Below, in pieces: positions 10,604-18,359 of a stretch of DNA of 21,560 nt. Origin of the DNA: Isotricha intestinalis (taxonomy: Eukaryota > Ciliophora > Litostomatea > Vestibuliferida > Isotrichidae); assembly GCA_023807065.1 (NCBI GenBank), contig JAJJLU010000714.1:1-21560 (forward strand), written 5' to 3'. Position 1 is the first letter of the stretch. Every line of letters begins with the position of its first letter. Both the position numbers and the translations under genes were made by a program. Below the pieces are notes generated by a model. That model was not told the DNA's origin. It was given only the letters and a program-made list of their open reading frames with translations, and ran no database searches.

Positions 10604-10781
10604 ATCCTATTATATTTAATAATTAAATATATACATAAATCTTTTTTTAAATTTAATTAAATTATATAAAATATTTTAATATATAATATTTGAATCAATA
10701 TAAATCATAAAAATCGAGAAAAAACATAAAGTTAAATTGATAAACTCTTATAAATTGAATAAATTCAAAAAAATTTAAAAA
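10604..10781. other. AT-rich intergenic, nothing recognised
   Basis: This stretch follows the KRR1 stop and presumably holds its 3' untranslated region and polyadenylation site. No RNA gene, repeat or coding frame is supportable here. Confidence 0.5.
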
Positions 10782-11685
10782 TTTTTTTCTTCTTTTTAAT
10801 TTTCATTAATTGAATTCTATTATTAATATTAACTTTAGTAATTCCTTGAGTAAAACACTTAGTCTATTGAATATCCTTTTTTTGGTCTTTTTTGGATTTT
10901 TTAAGATTATTATCTCATAATAAAATGTGAACCATTTAAAATTCTTCTTTTATATTTGAATGAGAATCTATTTTATTAATTTGATTTCTAATGTTTCCTG
11001 TCTTTTTAATAATGATTTTTTAATATTTTTTATTTATATTGTTTTCATACAATAATTATTTAATCAATTATTGTGGGAACATTTTTCTCTTTTTTTTCAA
11101 TATTCTTTCTTATTTAAAAAAAGGATTATCTTTATTATTATTTACTTTAATTTTTTTATTTTTTAAATTAATTTAGAATTACTATTATTATTTGAATTTG
11201 AAATATTCTTCGCATATTTTTCATAAATATTTTTATTTCAAATAAATCTTTTTATTTTTATTCCAAATTTGACTTTAATTTCATGAAAATAAATGAATTT
11301 TTATTTCTCATTTTTTTAGAATTTCTAACAGCATATCTTTGAAATCATATTTTTTCTTTTTATAATCTTTCTTAATATCAAAATCTTCATTTTGTAATTC
11401 TTGAAAAAAGCCATTGTATTATAAAAGGAATAAGGATTATACTTATTTCTTCGTTATTTTGTAAATATATTTCTTCACTTAAAATTGTTGAAGAAGCATT
11501 TATTGAATTAAAATTTCCTTTATATAAAGTTTTTTGTTCTGATTCTGAAATTTAATTATTATTCTTTCTTTTTTTAAAATATTTTTCCATAAAGTTTCTT
11601 TATATTGTTTTTCAATATTTATTTTGAGATAAGATAATATTAAAGATTCATGAATATTAAAGTTTATTGTGATAAATTTCGGCAT
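10782..11685 (-). pseudogene. Second decayed coding sequence, family not recognised
   Basis: On the - strand an ATG at 11685 opens a 61-codon frame beginning MPKFITINFNIHESLILSYL. About 40 codons in, a different frame reads better (ISESEQKTLYKGNFNSINAS), and then another (FQELQNEDFDIKKDYKKKKY). From about 11145 down to 10783 one frame of roughly 120 codons shows no obvious frameshift. It is interrupted by TAA at 11110, 11068, 11056, 11020 and 10936, TGA at 10915 and TAG at 10864. It includes varied, protein-like text such as KTGNIRNQINKIDSHSNIKE. No single GT-AG intron I tried repairs the first shift. I read it as a pseudogene with small indels and stop mutations, many explained by CAA to TAA. 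It lies on the same strand as, and just beyond the 3' end of, the Rab gene. No family is recognisable. Confidence 0.5.
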
Positions 11686-11807
11686 TAAAAAAACTTACAT
11701 TAAAAAAAACATTTAAAAAAATAAATCAAATAAAAATAAAAAAAGAAACTAAAACAATAAAAATGTAATATCAAAGAATATTATATTTTTCATTCTTTTA
11801 ATAAACT

Positions 11808-12570
11808 TTATTTATTTTTTCCTCCACAACAACCATCATTTTTTTTATCCTTTTTATTATCATCATCACCACTTTTTAATTTTTCTCCTTGATTTTTATT
11901 ATTATTATTATTATTTAGATTATATTTAATATAATCATCAAATAATAATTTAGCAGCCTGAATAAATAATTCTTTAGCATTAAAACCAGTTTTCGCAGAA
12001 GTTTCTAAAAAATAATCGAATTCATAATTATTTTTTAAAATTTCAGCTTTTTCTTTTGAAATTATTCTTTCATCTTCAAGATCACATTTATTTCCAATTA
12101 AAAATATTTTAATATCAGGACTTGAATTTTCTCTTAAATCTTTAATCCATCTTTCGACATCTTCAAAACTTTTTTGACTATAAATATAATATATTAATTT
12201 TTTACTCATTAATAGCATAAACTATTACTGCTAAAGAAGCATTTCTATAAAAATTTGTAATTAAAGATCTATAAACTTCTTGACCACAAGTATCCCAAAT
12301 TTGTAATTTAATTATTTTTTCTTTTATTTTACAATTAAATGAAAAAAATTCAAATCCAACTGTTGCTAAATAATTATTTTGAAAAACATTTTTTGTTGCT
12401 TGTATTGATAAACATGATTTTCCAACTCCTAATAAAATATTTTTTTATTGTTTTTATTATATTATTTTTTTACCTTGATTTCCTATTACAATTATTTTAA
12501 ATGATGCATCATATGTTGGATAATCTTCTGGAATTATTTCTGCTTCTAAATCTGATGTAGGATTTTCCAT
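11808..12570 (-). CDS. Rab-family small GTPase (three exons)
   Basis: Exons 12474-12570, 12206-12428 and 11808-12177 join to 690 nt, giving 229 residues plus TAA. The rebuilt protein has every G motif: P-loop GNQGVGKS at 30-37, switch I threonine in ATVGFEF, WDTCGQE at 77-83, NKCD at 136-139 and ETSAK at 165-169. YRSLITNFYRNASLAVIVY and SFEDVERW are Rab-type. It should switch between GTP and GDP forms to direct vesicle docking; the particular Rab class is uncertain (Rab2/4/14-like text around switch II). The C-terminus is a poly-Asn and Asp/Lys linker ending DGCCGGKNK. The double cysteine is five residues from the end, further in than the usual CC, CXC or CCXXX endings, so prenylation is uncertain. 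Without the introns the frame appears to begin at 12218, lacking the nucleotide-binding half. The gene is divergent from the 12732 gene. Confidence 0.93.
12178..12205 (-). other. 28-nt GT-AG intron in the Rab gene
   Basis: On the - strand it begins GTAAAAAA and ends TTTATAG. Removing it joins ...YAIN to DQKSFEDVERW in frame, inside codon 107, and restores the continuous Rab fold. Left in, it puts TAA directly after YAINE. Confidence 0.9.
12429..12473 (-). other. 45-nt GT-AG intron in the Rab gene
   Basis: On the - strand it begins GTAAAAAAAT and ends TTTTATTAG. Removal joins CAAG to GAGTTGGA, restoring GNQGVGKS, the P-loop. It falls within codon 33 (phase 1). Confidence 0.9.
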
Positions 12571-12731
12571 TTTTTGTTTTTTAAATGAATTTATTTTTGA
12601 TTAATAAATTAAAAATTTATTTTATTTTTTTCTGATTTCTTTTATTTTTTGTCTTGATTATAATTTTACATTTTCTTTTTATGAAATATTTATTAATTTA
12701 TTATTTTTTAATTTTTTATATTTGTTTTATA

Positions 12732-13657
12732 ATGTATTTTGAAAGACCTTTAACTACTAGAAATCACTTCATAAAAAAAAATGAAAAATCAAGTAAGATT
12801 ATATTAAATTTTATTGAGATAGCAATAATTTTTTAAATATCATTACTCAAGGAAAAGACTTAATTTCTTCAAAAAGTAAAACACATCATAGTACAATTAA
12901 TTCTTCATCTTCATATAATAAAAATCATCTTTTTTTGAACTTTAAATTAATAAGAGGATTTTCTATTAAAGGACTTGAATTAAATACAAAGGAAATTATT
13001 AGTCCTAAATTAGAAAAGAAAAATTTGTTGAAAAAAAAATCTACTAATTTAATTAAAAAAAACAATAGTAATTTAAAAAATAATCGTATTCAAGCAAAAG
13101 ATTTAAGTAATTTAAAACAAAAAATAAAACAAAAAAATTATTTAGATATTATTAAAGATAAAGAAAATGAAATTGAGCTATTAAAAAAAGAATTAATTAC
13201 TTTAAGAAATTTAGTAAATAATAATAATAGTAAAAATAAAGATAAAGATAAAACAAATGAAAAAATCTCATCAAAAAATTCAATTATAGTAAATAAAAAT
13301 AGAAATAAAGAAAAAGAAAAAATAGGTTCTTTTGATATAAATAATTCTGAAAATAATGAAAAAGCTTCTTTTGGAAGTTTTCATTCTCCAAAAAATAGTT
13401 CTATGATAAATAATAATACTTTATCTTTTAGTTATTCTCATAAAGGAAAATATAATTCTCCTTATAATAAAAAAACTAAATTTTCAAAATTAAATTTACA
13501 TAATATTATAAAGAAGAAAAGTTTGTCTAAGGATATTCATAAAAATTATAATAATAATAAAAATAAAAGTAAAAATCTTAATGAGAAAGACAGTAAATTT
13601 ATTTTTGAAAATATATTAGAAAGAACAAAAATTTTATTTGAAAAGTTAAAAAAATAA
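12732..13657 (+). CDS. Ser/Lys/Asn-rich protein with a short coiled coil, unknown
   Basis: The open frame visible from 12818 has no ATG near its start. Adding an upstream exon (12732-12792, starting MYFERPLTTRNHF) spliced across a 26-nt GT-AG intron gives a 299-residue protein ending in TAA. An in-frame ATG at 12681 would add a very hydrophobic 17-residue leader, which could be a signal sequence but more likely is AT-rich 5' leader. After a Ser/Thr-rich stretch, a short predicted coiled coil (IIKDKENEIELLKKELITLR) lies in the middle; the rest is basic and Asn/Ser-rich. No known domain is recognised. It ends 102 bp before the double-kinase gene on the same strand, and its start is divergent from the Rab gene. 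Confidence 0.7.
12793..12818 (+). other. 26-nt GT-AG intron in the 12732 gene
   Basis: It begins GTAAGATT and ends TTATTGAG. Exon 1 ends one base into a codon. Using the AG at 12817-12818 continues into the long downstream frame, whereas the alternative AG at 12821-12822 hits a stop four codons on. Size and GTAA opening match the Rab introns. Confidence 0.75.
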
Positions 13658-13759
13658 ATATAAATTATTTTATAAAATACTTATTTAAATAATTTATAGA
13701 ATTTATTTATTAATAATAAAAAATTCAAATATGAAATAATTAAGTTTAAATTTTATATA

Positions 13760-16700
13760 ATGATGGATTATACAAATAAAAAAATAAATTTTAAGAATTC
13801 TAAAAAGAATTTGAAAATAAAAAAAAGAATATCATCAATTAAACCAAATCAAGTTTATATATGCAATGATATTGAAAATGAAAATTTAAATTATTGTTTA
13901 AAAATAATAACTTCAAAAAATGAAGATAAAGATACCTTATCAACAATTAAAATGGAAATTTATATGTTATTAATAATGAAAAATTCAGAATTTTCAGTAC
14001 AAATGATAGATTATTTTACAATTAATAATGAAAAAATAACAACATGTTTTATTTTATTAGAATATTTTCCAAAAGGAACTTTAAAAGATTTTTTAAAAAA
14101 AATGTCAAACGAAAAAATAATATTAAATGAATTCCAAATATGGAAAATTATATACAATATATCACTTTCAATTCAAAAAATTCATAATTTAAAATACGCA
14201 CACAGAGATATTGTTCCAGAAAATATTTTAATAGAAGAAAATTTTTCCAAAATTAAATTATGTGATTTTGGCTCTTGTACAAATAAATTTTATGATAATT
14301 TTTCAAATGTAACAAGAAGTGAAATTGTGTTTGATCAAACTAAAGGAAAAAATTTACATTATCAAGCTCCTGAATTATTAGATTTATATTCTAATTATCC
14401 TATAAGTGAAAAAGTTGATATTTGGTCTTTAGGAATAATATTATATTCTTTAATGTTTGATTTTTTACCTTTTTCAAATGATATAAAATTTATTACAGGA
14501 AAAAATTTATTTATAAATGAAGAAATGGAAAAAAGTTATAGTAGTAAATTAGTGGATTTATTAAAAAAAATGGTTGTTCAAAATCCAAGTCAAAGATTTT
14601 CGATTAATGAAGTTATTCAATATATAAATTTAAATTTTAATTTAATAAAAAATAATCAAATTGATTTGAAAAAATTATCTATATCATTATCACAAAAAAT
14701 TTCTGATATGAATGCTTATATTTTTAAAAGACATTCAACTCAATTTTGGGTTTTAAAATTAATTGATAATAATGAAGTTGAGTCATATCCTAAATTTAAA
14801 TATTTAAAATTATTAATTAATAAAGGATGGAAAAAAAAAGAAAAAATTAATAAATTTTATCAATCAATTAGTGATGCACCTATACATTATTTTTCTCTTA
14901 CTGCTTTAAAAAGTTTATATGTTATTCATTTTTATATTTTTTTAGGTCCTAAAGAAGTCTTATTTCCTAAAGATTTTGTTTTAGATGATTTTATTAACTT
15001 TTTTTATGAAGTTTGGTCAAGTAGATTTAATAAAAAAATTTATGAAATAGAAGATAATTTTATTAATGATGAAATTACAAAATTTATAATTTCATATTGT
15101 GAATTTATTAAATTGAAAATTAATTTTCATAAAAAATATCTTTTTTTAGAAAATAATTTCAGTTTATCGAAAGATTTAAAAAATTTTTTATTATTAATTG
15201 ATAAAAATTTTATAATTGATTTACTTAATTTATATTCACAAATTTACCAATATTTTTGTAAAATTCCTTTAAATTTAAAACAATTATCTCAAACTTTTGA
15301 TGTTATTTGTCATATTTTTAACTTGGAATTAATTTCAATTTTTTCTCTTTTATTTTATGTTTTAATTGGCTTTAAGAATTTTAATATTAAAAAAGTTAAT
15401 TTTGAACAAATTTTAATTTATGATTCATTTTTCTTTGAAATATCTAAAAATTCAAATGAACAAATTAATAATTTAAAAACTTATCGTGAATCAATTAAAA
15501 GTGATAAAAAAGTTATATTTTTATCTCAAAATTACAATAATTTTGAAATATTTAAATTATATATAAATAATTTAAATGAATATTTAAAAAAAAACAGTAT
15601 TAATTTCACAGAAAATAATTTAAAAGAAATTTTTACAAAAGAAGAAATACCAGGAATTTCCCTTCCAGTAAATATAGGTGATTTAATATATAAAGACAAA
15701 TTAGAAGATTATTTTACTTTAAAAGGTTCTTTAAAATATGAAAAAAAAAGTGAATCCCAAATAAATAATTTATTAGATCAAATGATAAAAGAATTAAAAA
15801 TCAATAATAAAAAAATAACAATTGATTTAAATTCAAATTCCTTAAATTCAAATAAAACTAATTCAAATAAATCAATAAATGACTTTAATCAAAGTTTTTT
15901 TCCTGATAAAAATTCTTCTTCATCATCATTAGAATCAATAGGAAGTACAATATATCCTGAAATATATAAAAATAAATTATTAGAAAATAACAATAATATA
16001 AACAATCAAAATAAAAATTTATCTCAAATCACAAATGGAAAATATGATTCAATAAAAGAAAACCAGCCTTTGACAACAGAAAAAATAGCAAAAGATTTTT
16101 TAATAGAATTATTTCAAAAACCACATCCTCAATGGAAAATAAATAGTACTTCAATAAAAATATTAAATTTAATTGGAATAGGAGGATCAAGTGAAGTTTA
16201 TTTAGGAAATTATAGAGGAACTGAAGTAGCAATAAAAAAATTAAAAATATCTGAATTTAATGAAAAAAATTTAAAAGAATTTGAAAGAGAAGTTTCTTCA
16301 TTATTAATTTTAAGACATCCAAATTTAGTTTTATTTATGGGAGCAATAACTGAAATAAATAATATTTCAATTATAACTGAATTTTGTTCAGGAGGAAATT
16401 TATTTGAATTATTATACAAGAAAAAGAATATTTTTTTACCTTGGGATTTAAGAATAAAAATTTTATTAGAAATTTCAATAGGAATGAATTTTTTACATAC
16501 AAATAATCCTCCAATAATACATAGAGATTTAAAATCATTAAATATATTATTAACTGAAAATATAAGTAAAGCAAGTGATTTAACAAAAATTAAAATTTCT
16601 GATTTTGGATTAAGTAAAATATTAAAAAGTTTAGATATCAATAATAATATGAGTGGGCAATTAGGAACTTGTCATTGGATGGCTCCTGAAGTTATTAAAA

Positions 16701-16969
16701 ATAACAATTATACATTAAAAGCAGATGTGTATAGTTTTGGTATTTTAATTTTTGAAATTTGTTCTAGAAAAATTCCTTATAATGGGATGAATCTTCAACA
16801 AATTCAACGTTTTGTTGCTGAAGAAAAAGGGAGACCTGATATTAATTTATTAGAAGAAAATTCTCCAATTCAATTAGTTAATTTAATGATTAAATGCTGG
16901 GATGATAATTGTAATAATAGACCTAGTTTTAGTCAAATTATTGAGTATTTAAAAAAATTAATTTCATAG
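13760..16969 (+). CDS. Double-kinase protein: NAK-type pseudokinase plus TKL kinase
   Basis: This is one uninterrupted 1069-residue frame ending in TAG. Residues about 25-295 resemble the NAK family (AAK1/GAK/Ark1): Lys48 (CLKII), Glu66, CDFGS at 168-172, QAPELLDLYSNYPISEKVDIWSLG and Arg279. The glycine loop is absent (ISSIKPNQVYI instead of GxGxxG) and the catalytic loop reads HRDIVPEN, with Val152 where Lys is expected, so this half is probably a weak or dead kinase. Residues about 305-480 are helical and recall ANTH/ENTH modules (SLTALKSLYVIHFYIFLGP, then FIISYCEFIKLKINFHKK); this match is tentative. Residues about 480-650 are helical and 690-765 are Ser/Asn-rich. Residues 798-1069 are a complete TKL kinase: GIGGSSEV, Lys826, Glu844, HRDLKSLN at 921-928, DFG at 948-950 and GTCHWMAPE. 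NAK kinases act in clathrin-coated vesicle traffic, so a membrane-linked signalling role is inferred. Confidence 0.88.
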   Translation: MMDYTNKKINFKNSKKNLKIKKRISSIKPNQVYICNDIENENLNYCLKIITSKNEDKDTLSTIKMEIYMLLIMKNSEFSVQMIDYFTINNEKITTCFILLEYFPKGTLKDFLKKMSNEKIILNEFQIWKIIYNISLSIQKIHNLKYAHRDIVPENILIEENFSKIKLCDFGSCTNKFYDNFSNVTRSEIVFDQTKGKNLHYQAPELLDLYSNYPISEKVDIWSLGIILYSLMFDFLPFSNDIKFITGKNLFINEEMEKSYSSKLVDLLKKMVVQNPSQRFSINEVIQYINLNFNLIKNNQIDLKKLSISLSQKISDMNAYIFKRHSTQFWVLKLIDNNEVESYPKFKYLKLLINKGWKKKEKINKFYQSISDAPIHYFSLTALKSLYVIHFYIFLGPKEVLFPKDFVLDDFINFFYEVWSSRFNKKIYEIEDNFINDEITKFIISYCEFIKLKINFHKKYLFLENNFSLSKDLKNFLLLIDKNFIIDLLNLYSQIYQYFCKIPLNLKQLSQTFDVICHIFNLELISIFSLLFYVLIGFKNFNIKKVNFEQILIYDSFFFEISKNSNEQINNLKTYRESIKSDKKVIFLSQNYNNFEIFKLYINNLNEYLKKNSINFTENNLKEIFTKEEIPGISLPVNIGDLIYKDKLEDYFTLKGSLKYEKKSESQINNLLDQMIKELKINNKKITIDLNSNSLNSNKTNSNKSINDFNQSFFPDKNSSSSSLESIGSTIYPEIYKNKLLENNNNINNQNKNLSQITNGKYDSIKENQPLTTEKIAKDFLIELFQKPHPQWKINSTSIKILNLIGIGGSSEVYLGNYRGTEVAIKKLKISEFNEKNLKEFEREVSSLLILRHPNLVLFMGAITEINNISIITEFCSGGNLFELLYKKKNIFLPWDLRIKILLEISIGMNFLHTNNPPIIHRDLKSLNILLTENISKASDLTKIKISDFGLSKILKSLDINNNMSGQLGTCHWMAPEVIKNNNYTLKADVYSFGILIFEICSRKIPYNGMNLQQIQRFVAEEKGRPDINLLEENSPIQLVNLMIKCWDDNCNNRPSFSQIIEYLKKLIS

Positions 16970-17245
16970 TCAATTATATTAAATTTGTATATTTAATTTA
17001 AATATATTTAATCAATAAAAATATTTTCTATTTTTAATCATAAAAATAATATAGTACACAAATTAAAGAATTTAATATCTACAATATTGAAATAAAAAAT
17101 ATGATAAATATGATAAATATGATAAATATGAATATAAATATAAAAACATCATTTTGTTATTTCTTATCATAAATATTAATATTTTCAATATTTTATTGTG
17201 ATAAATATCATATTTACACATATAATTATTATTATAATTATATTA
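16970..17245. other. Convergent intergenic region
   Basis: This 276-bp AT-rich gap lies between two converging genes, so it holds the two 3' untranslated regions. It contains a short 9-bp tandem repeat (17097-17130) and the motif GATAAATAT recurring nearby. No RNA gene or coding frame is seen. Confidence 0.5.
17097..17130. repeat. 9-bp tandem repeat (AAATATGAT)n
   Basis: Three full copies plus a partial copy of AAATATGAT are followed by a degenerate continuation. It is located between converging genes and is a simple-sequence tract with no evident role. Confidence 0.85.
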
Positions 17246-17818
17246 TTAACATTTTTTTTTATAACAATAATTATGTAAAAATTTTTTATAAGTTTGAAAT
17301 TCATCATCCTTAATAAAAAAATTAAAATTAATACCACAAACATATTCGGCTTCAATTTTATTAAATTCTTTTAAATTAAATCCAATAATTGTAGAATAAT
17401 AATCATTATAAAAAATTACATCTTCATTATATTTTATTGAAACAATAATACTCATTGATAATAATCTATGAACATTATATTCAGTTAACATAATTGAATT
17501 AGTTTTTGTTATTCTATCCAAATAAATTAAAGTACAAATTAATGTTGATCTTTCTATTTCTGAAAATTGATTTATTCTATGTAAATACTCTAATATTGAA
17601 ATTCTTGGGATTTTATTAGTATTAAAAATACTTTTATTTTGTTTTTTTAAAAATTTTTTATATAAAGGATGTTGTTTGTTCCTTTTAATTATTTCTTCAA
17701 TGATTAAAGAAATTGATAATTCTATTGAATTATCTGAAGTTAAACTTAATAATTTATCTGGAGAGTTAACCTTATCATATGAGAGAGGATTATTTTGTTG
17801 TTCTATGTCCACTGACAT
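17246..17818 (-). CDS. PHO80/CycP-type cyclin
   Basis: This protein of 190 residues starts at ATG 17816-17818 (MSVDIEQQ); four more upstream codons exist only from a TTG. It has a single cyclin box over most of the protein: IPRISILEYLHRI, LICTLIYLDRI, NVHRLLSMSIIVSIKYNED, and the closing INFNFFIKDDEFQTYKKF. These are standard landmarks of the PHO80/Pcl and CycP/U group, which activate CDKs. It is closer to the family pattern than the 8613-9209 gene, and the two share the FNxFIKDD(D/E)F ending, so they are likely old paralogues. It converges with the double-kinase gene and lies upstream of, and on the same strand as, the sterol-transporter-like gene. Confidence 0.9.
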   Translation of the reverse strand: MSVDIEQQNNPLSYDKVNSPDKLLSLTSDNSIELSISLIIEEIIKRNKQHPLYKKFLKKQNKSIFNTNKIPRISILEYLHRINQFSEIERSTLICTLIYLDRITKTNSIMLTEYNVHRLLSMSIIVSIKYNEDVIFYNDYYSTIIGFNLKEFNKIEAEYVCGINFNFFIKDDEFQTYKKFLHNYCYKKKC

Positions 17819-18359
17819 ATTTCTATTCAATTAAATTTTTATTTAATAAGTTATTTATTAATATAAATATCTTTATTGAAGCAAAAAAAAAGAAAACGAA
17901 ATCGTAAATTTTTATTCAGAAATATTATTTGAAAAATAATTTTGAATGATAATTTTTGTTTATTCATTTTTATAATGTTAATGACAATTTCTTTTGCCAA
18001 AAATTATTCAATAATTTTAGTTTTTATTAAAAAATATTTATTTTTATTATATAATGCCTATTTTTCAATTAAAAAAACGAATATTCAATCTTGAATCATT
18101 TTAATTTCAATCAAAAAATATAAAAAATACATAATTTGTATTATTGTCTAAAAACAATTCAATGATAAAAATTCTCTTTATAATAAAATAGATATATATA
18201 TAAAATTATTTATTTTAAATGATAAATTTACATTATATTTAATTTTAAAATTTTAATAAAATTTTTACAAATTTTTATATAAATTTTATGTGAATAGAAC
18301 TAATGATTATAGAAATAGTAATAAAAAAATAAAAACAAAATAAATCAATCTTTTATAGT
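17819..18359. other. Intergenic region upstream of the second cyclin
   Basis: This 541-bp AT-rich stretch should contain the cyclin promoter and the 3' end of the next gene. The only frame noticed is a 37-codon hydrophobic ORF on the + strand from ATG 17981 to TGA 18092-18094 (MTISFAKNYSIILVFIKKYL...). It has no recognisable similarity and could be chance. No RNA gene is supported. Confidence 0.4.

Noticed and set aside
12654..12836. Separate small membrane protein of 60 residues
   Set aside because: Its 3' part is the first exon of the 12732 gene and runs into an intron; the hydrophobic 5' part is best explained as AT-rich leader.
12935..13657. 240-residue gene starting at 12935
   Set aside because: Position 12935 is TTG; the frame is open upstream to 12818, where it joins a spliced first exon with an ATG.
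16210..16641. 143-codon frame on the - strand
   Set aside because: It is opposite the conserved TKL kinase domain; the kinase motifs show the + strand is coding.
17097..17130. CRISPR-like array
   Set aside because: The units are 9 bp, directly adjacent and without spacers, in a eukaryotic sequence.
17819..17830. Second cyclin start at 17830
   Set aside because: The codon is TTG on the - strand; the first ATG is at 17816-17818.
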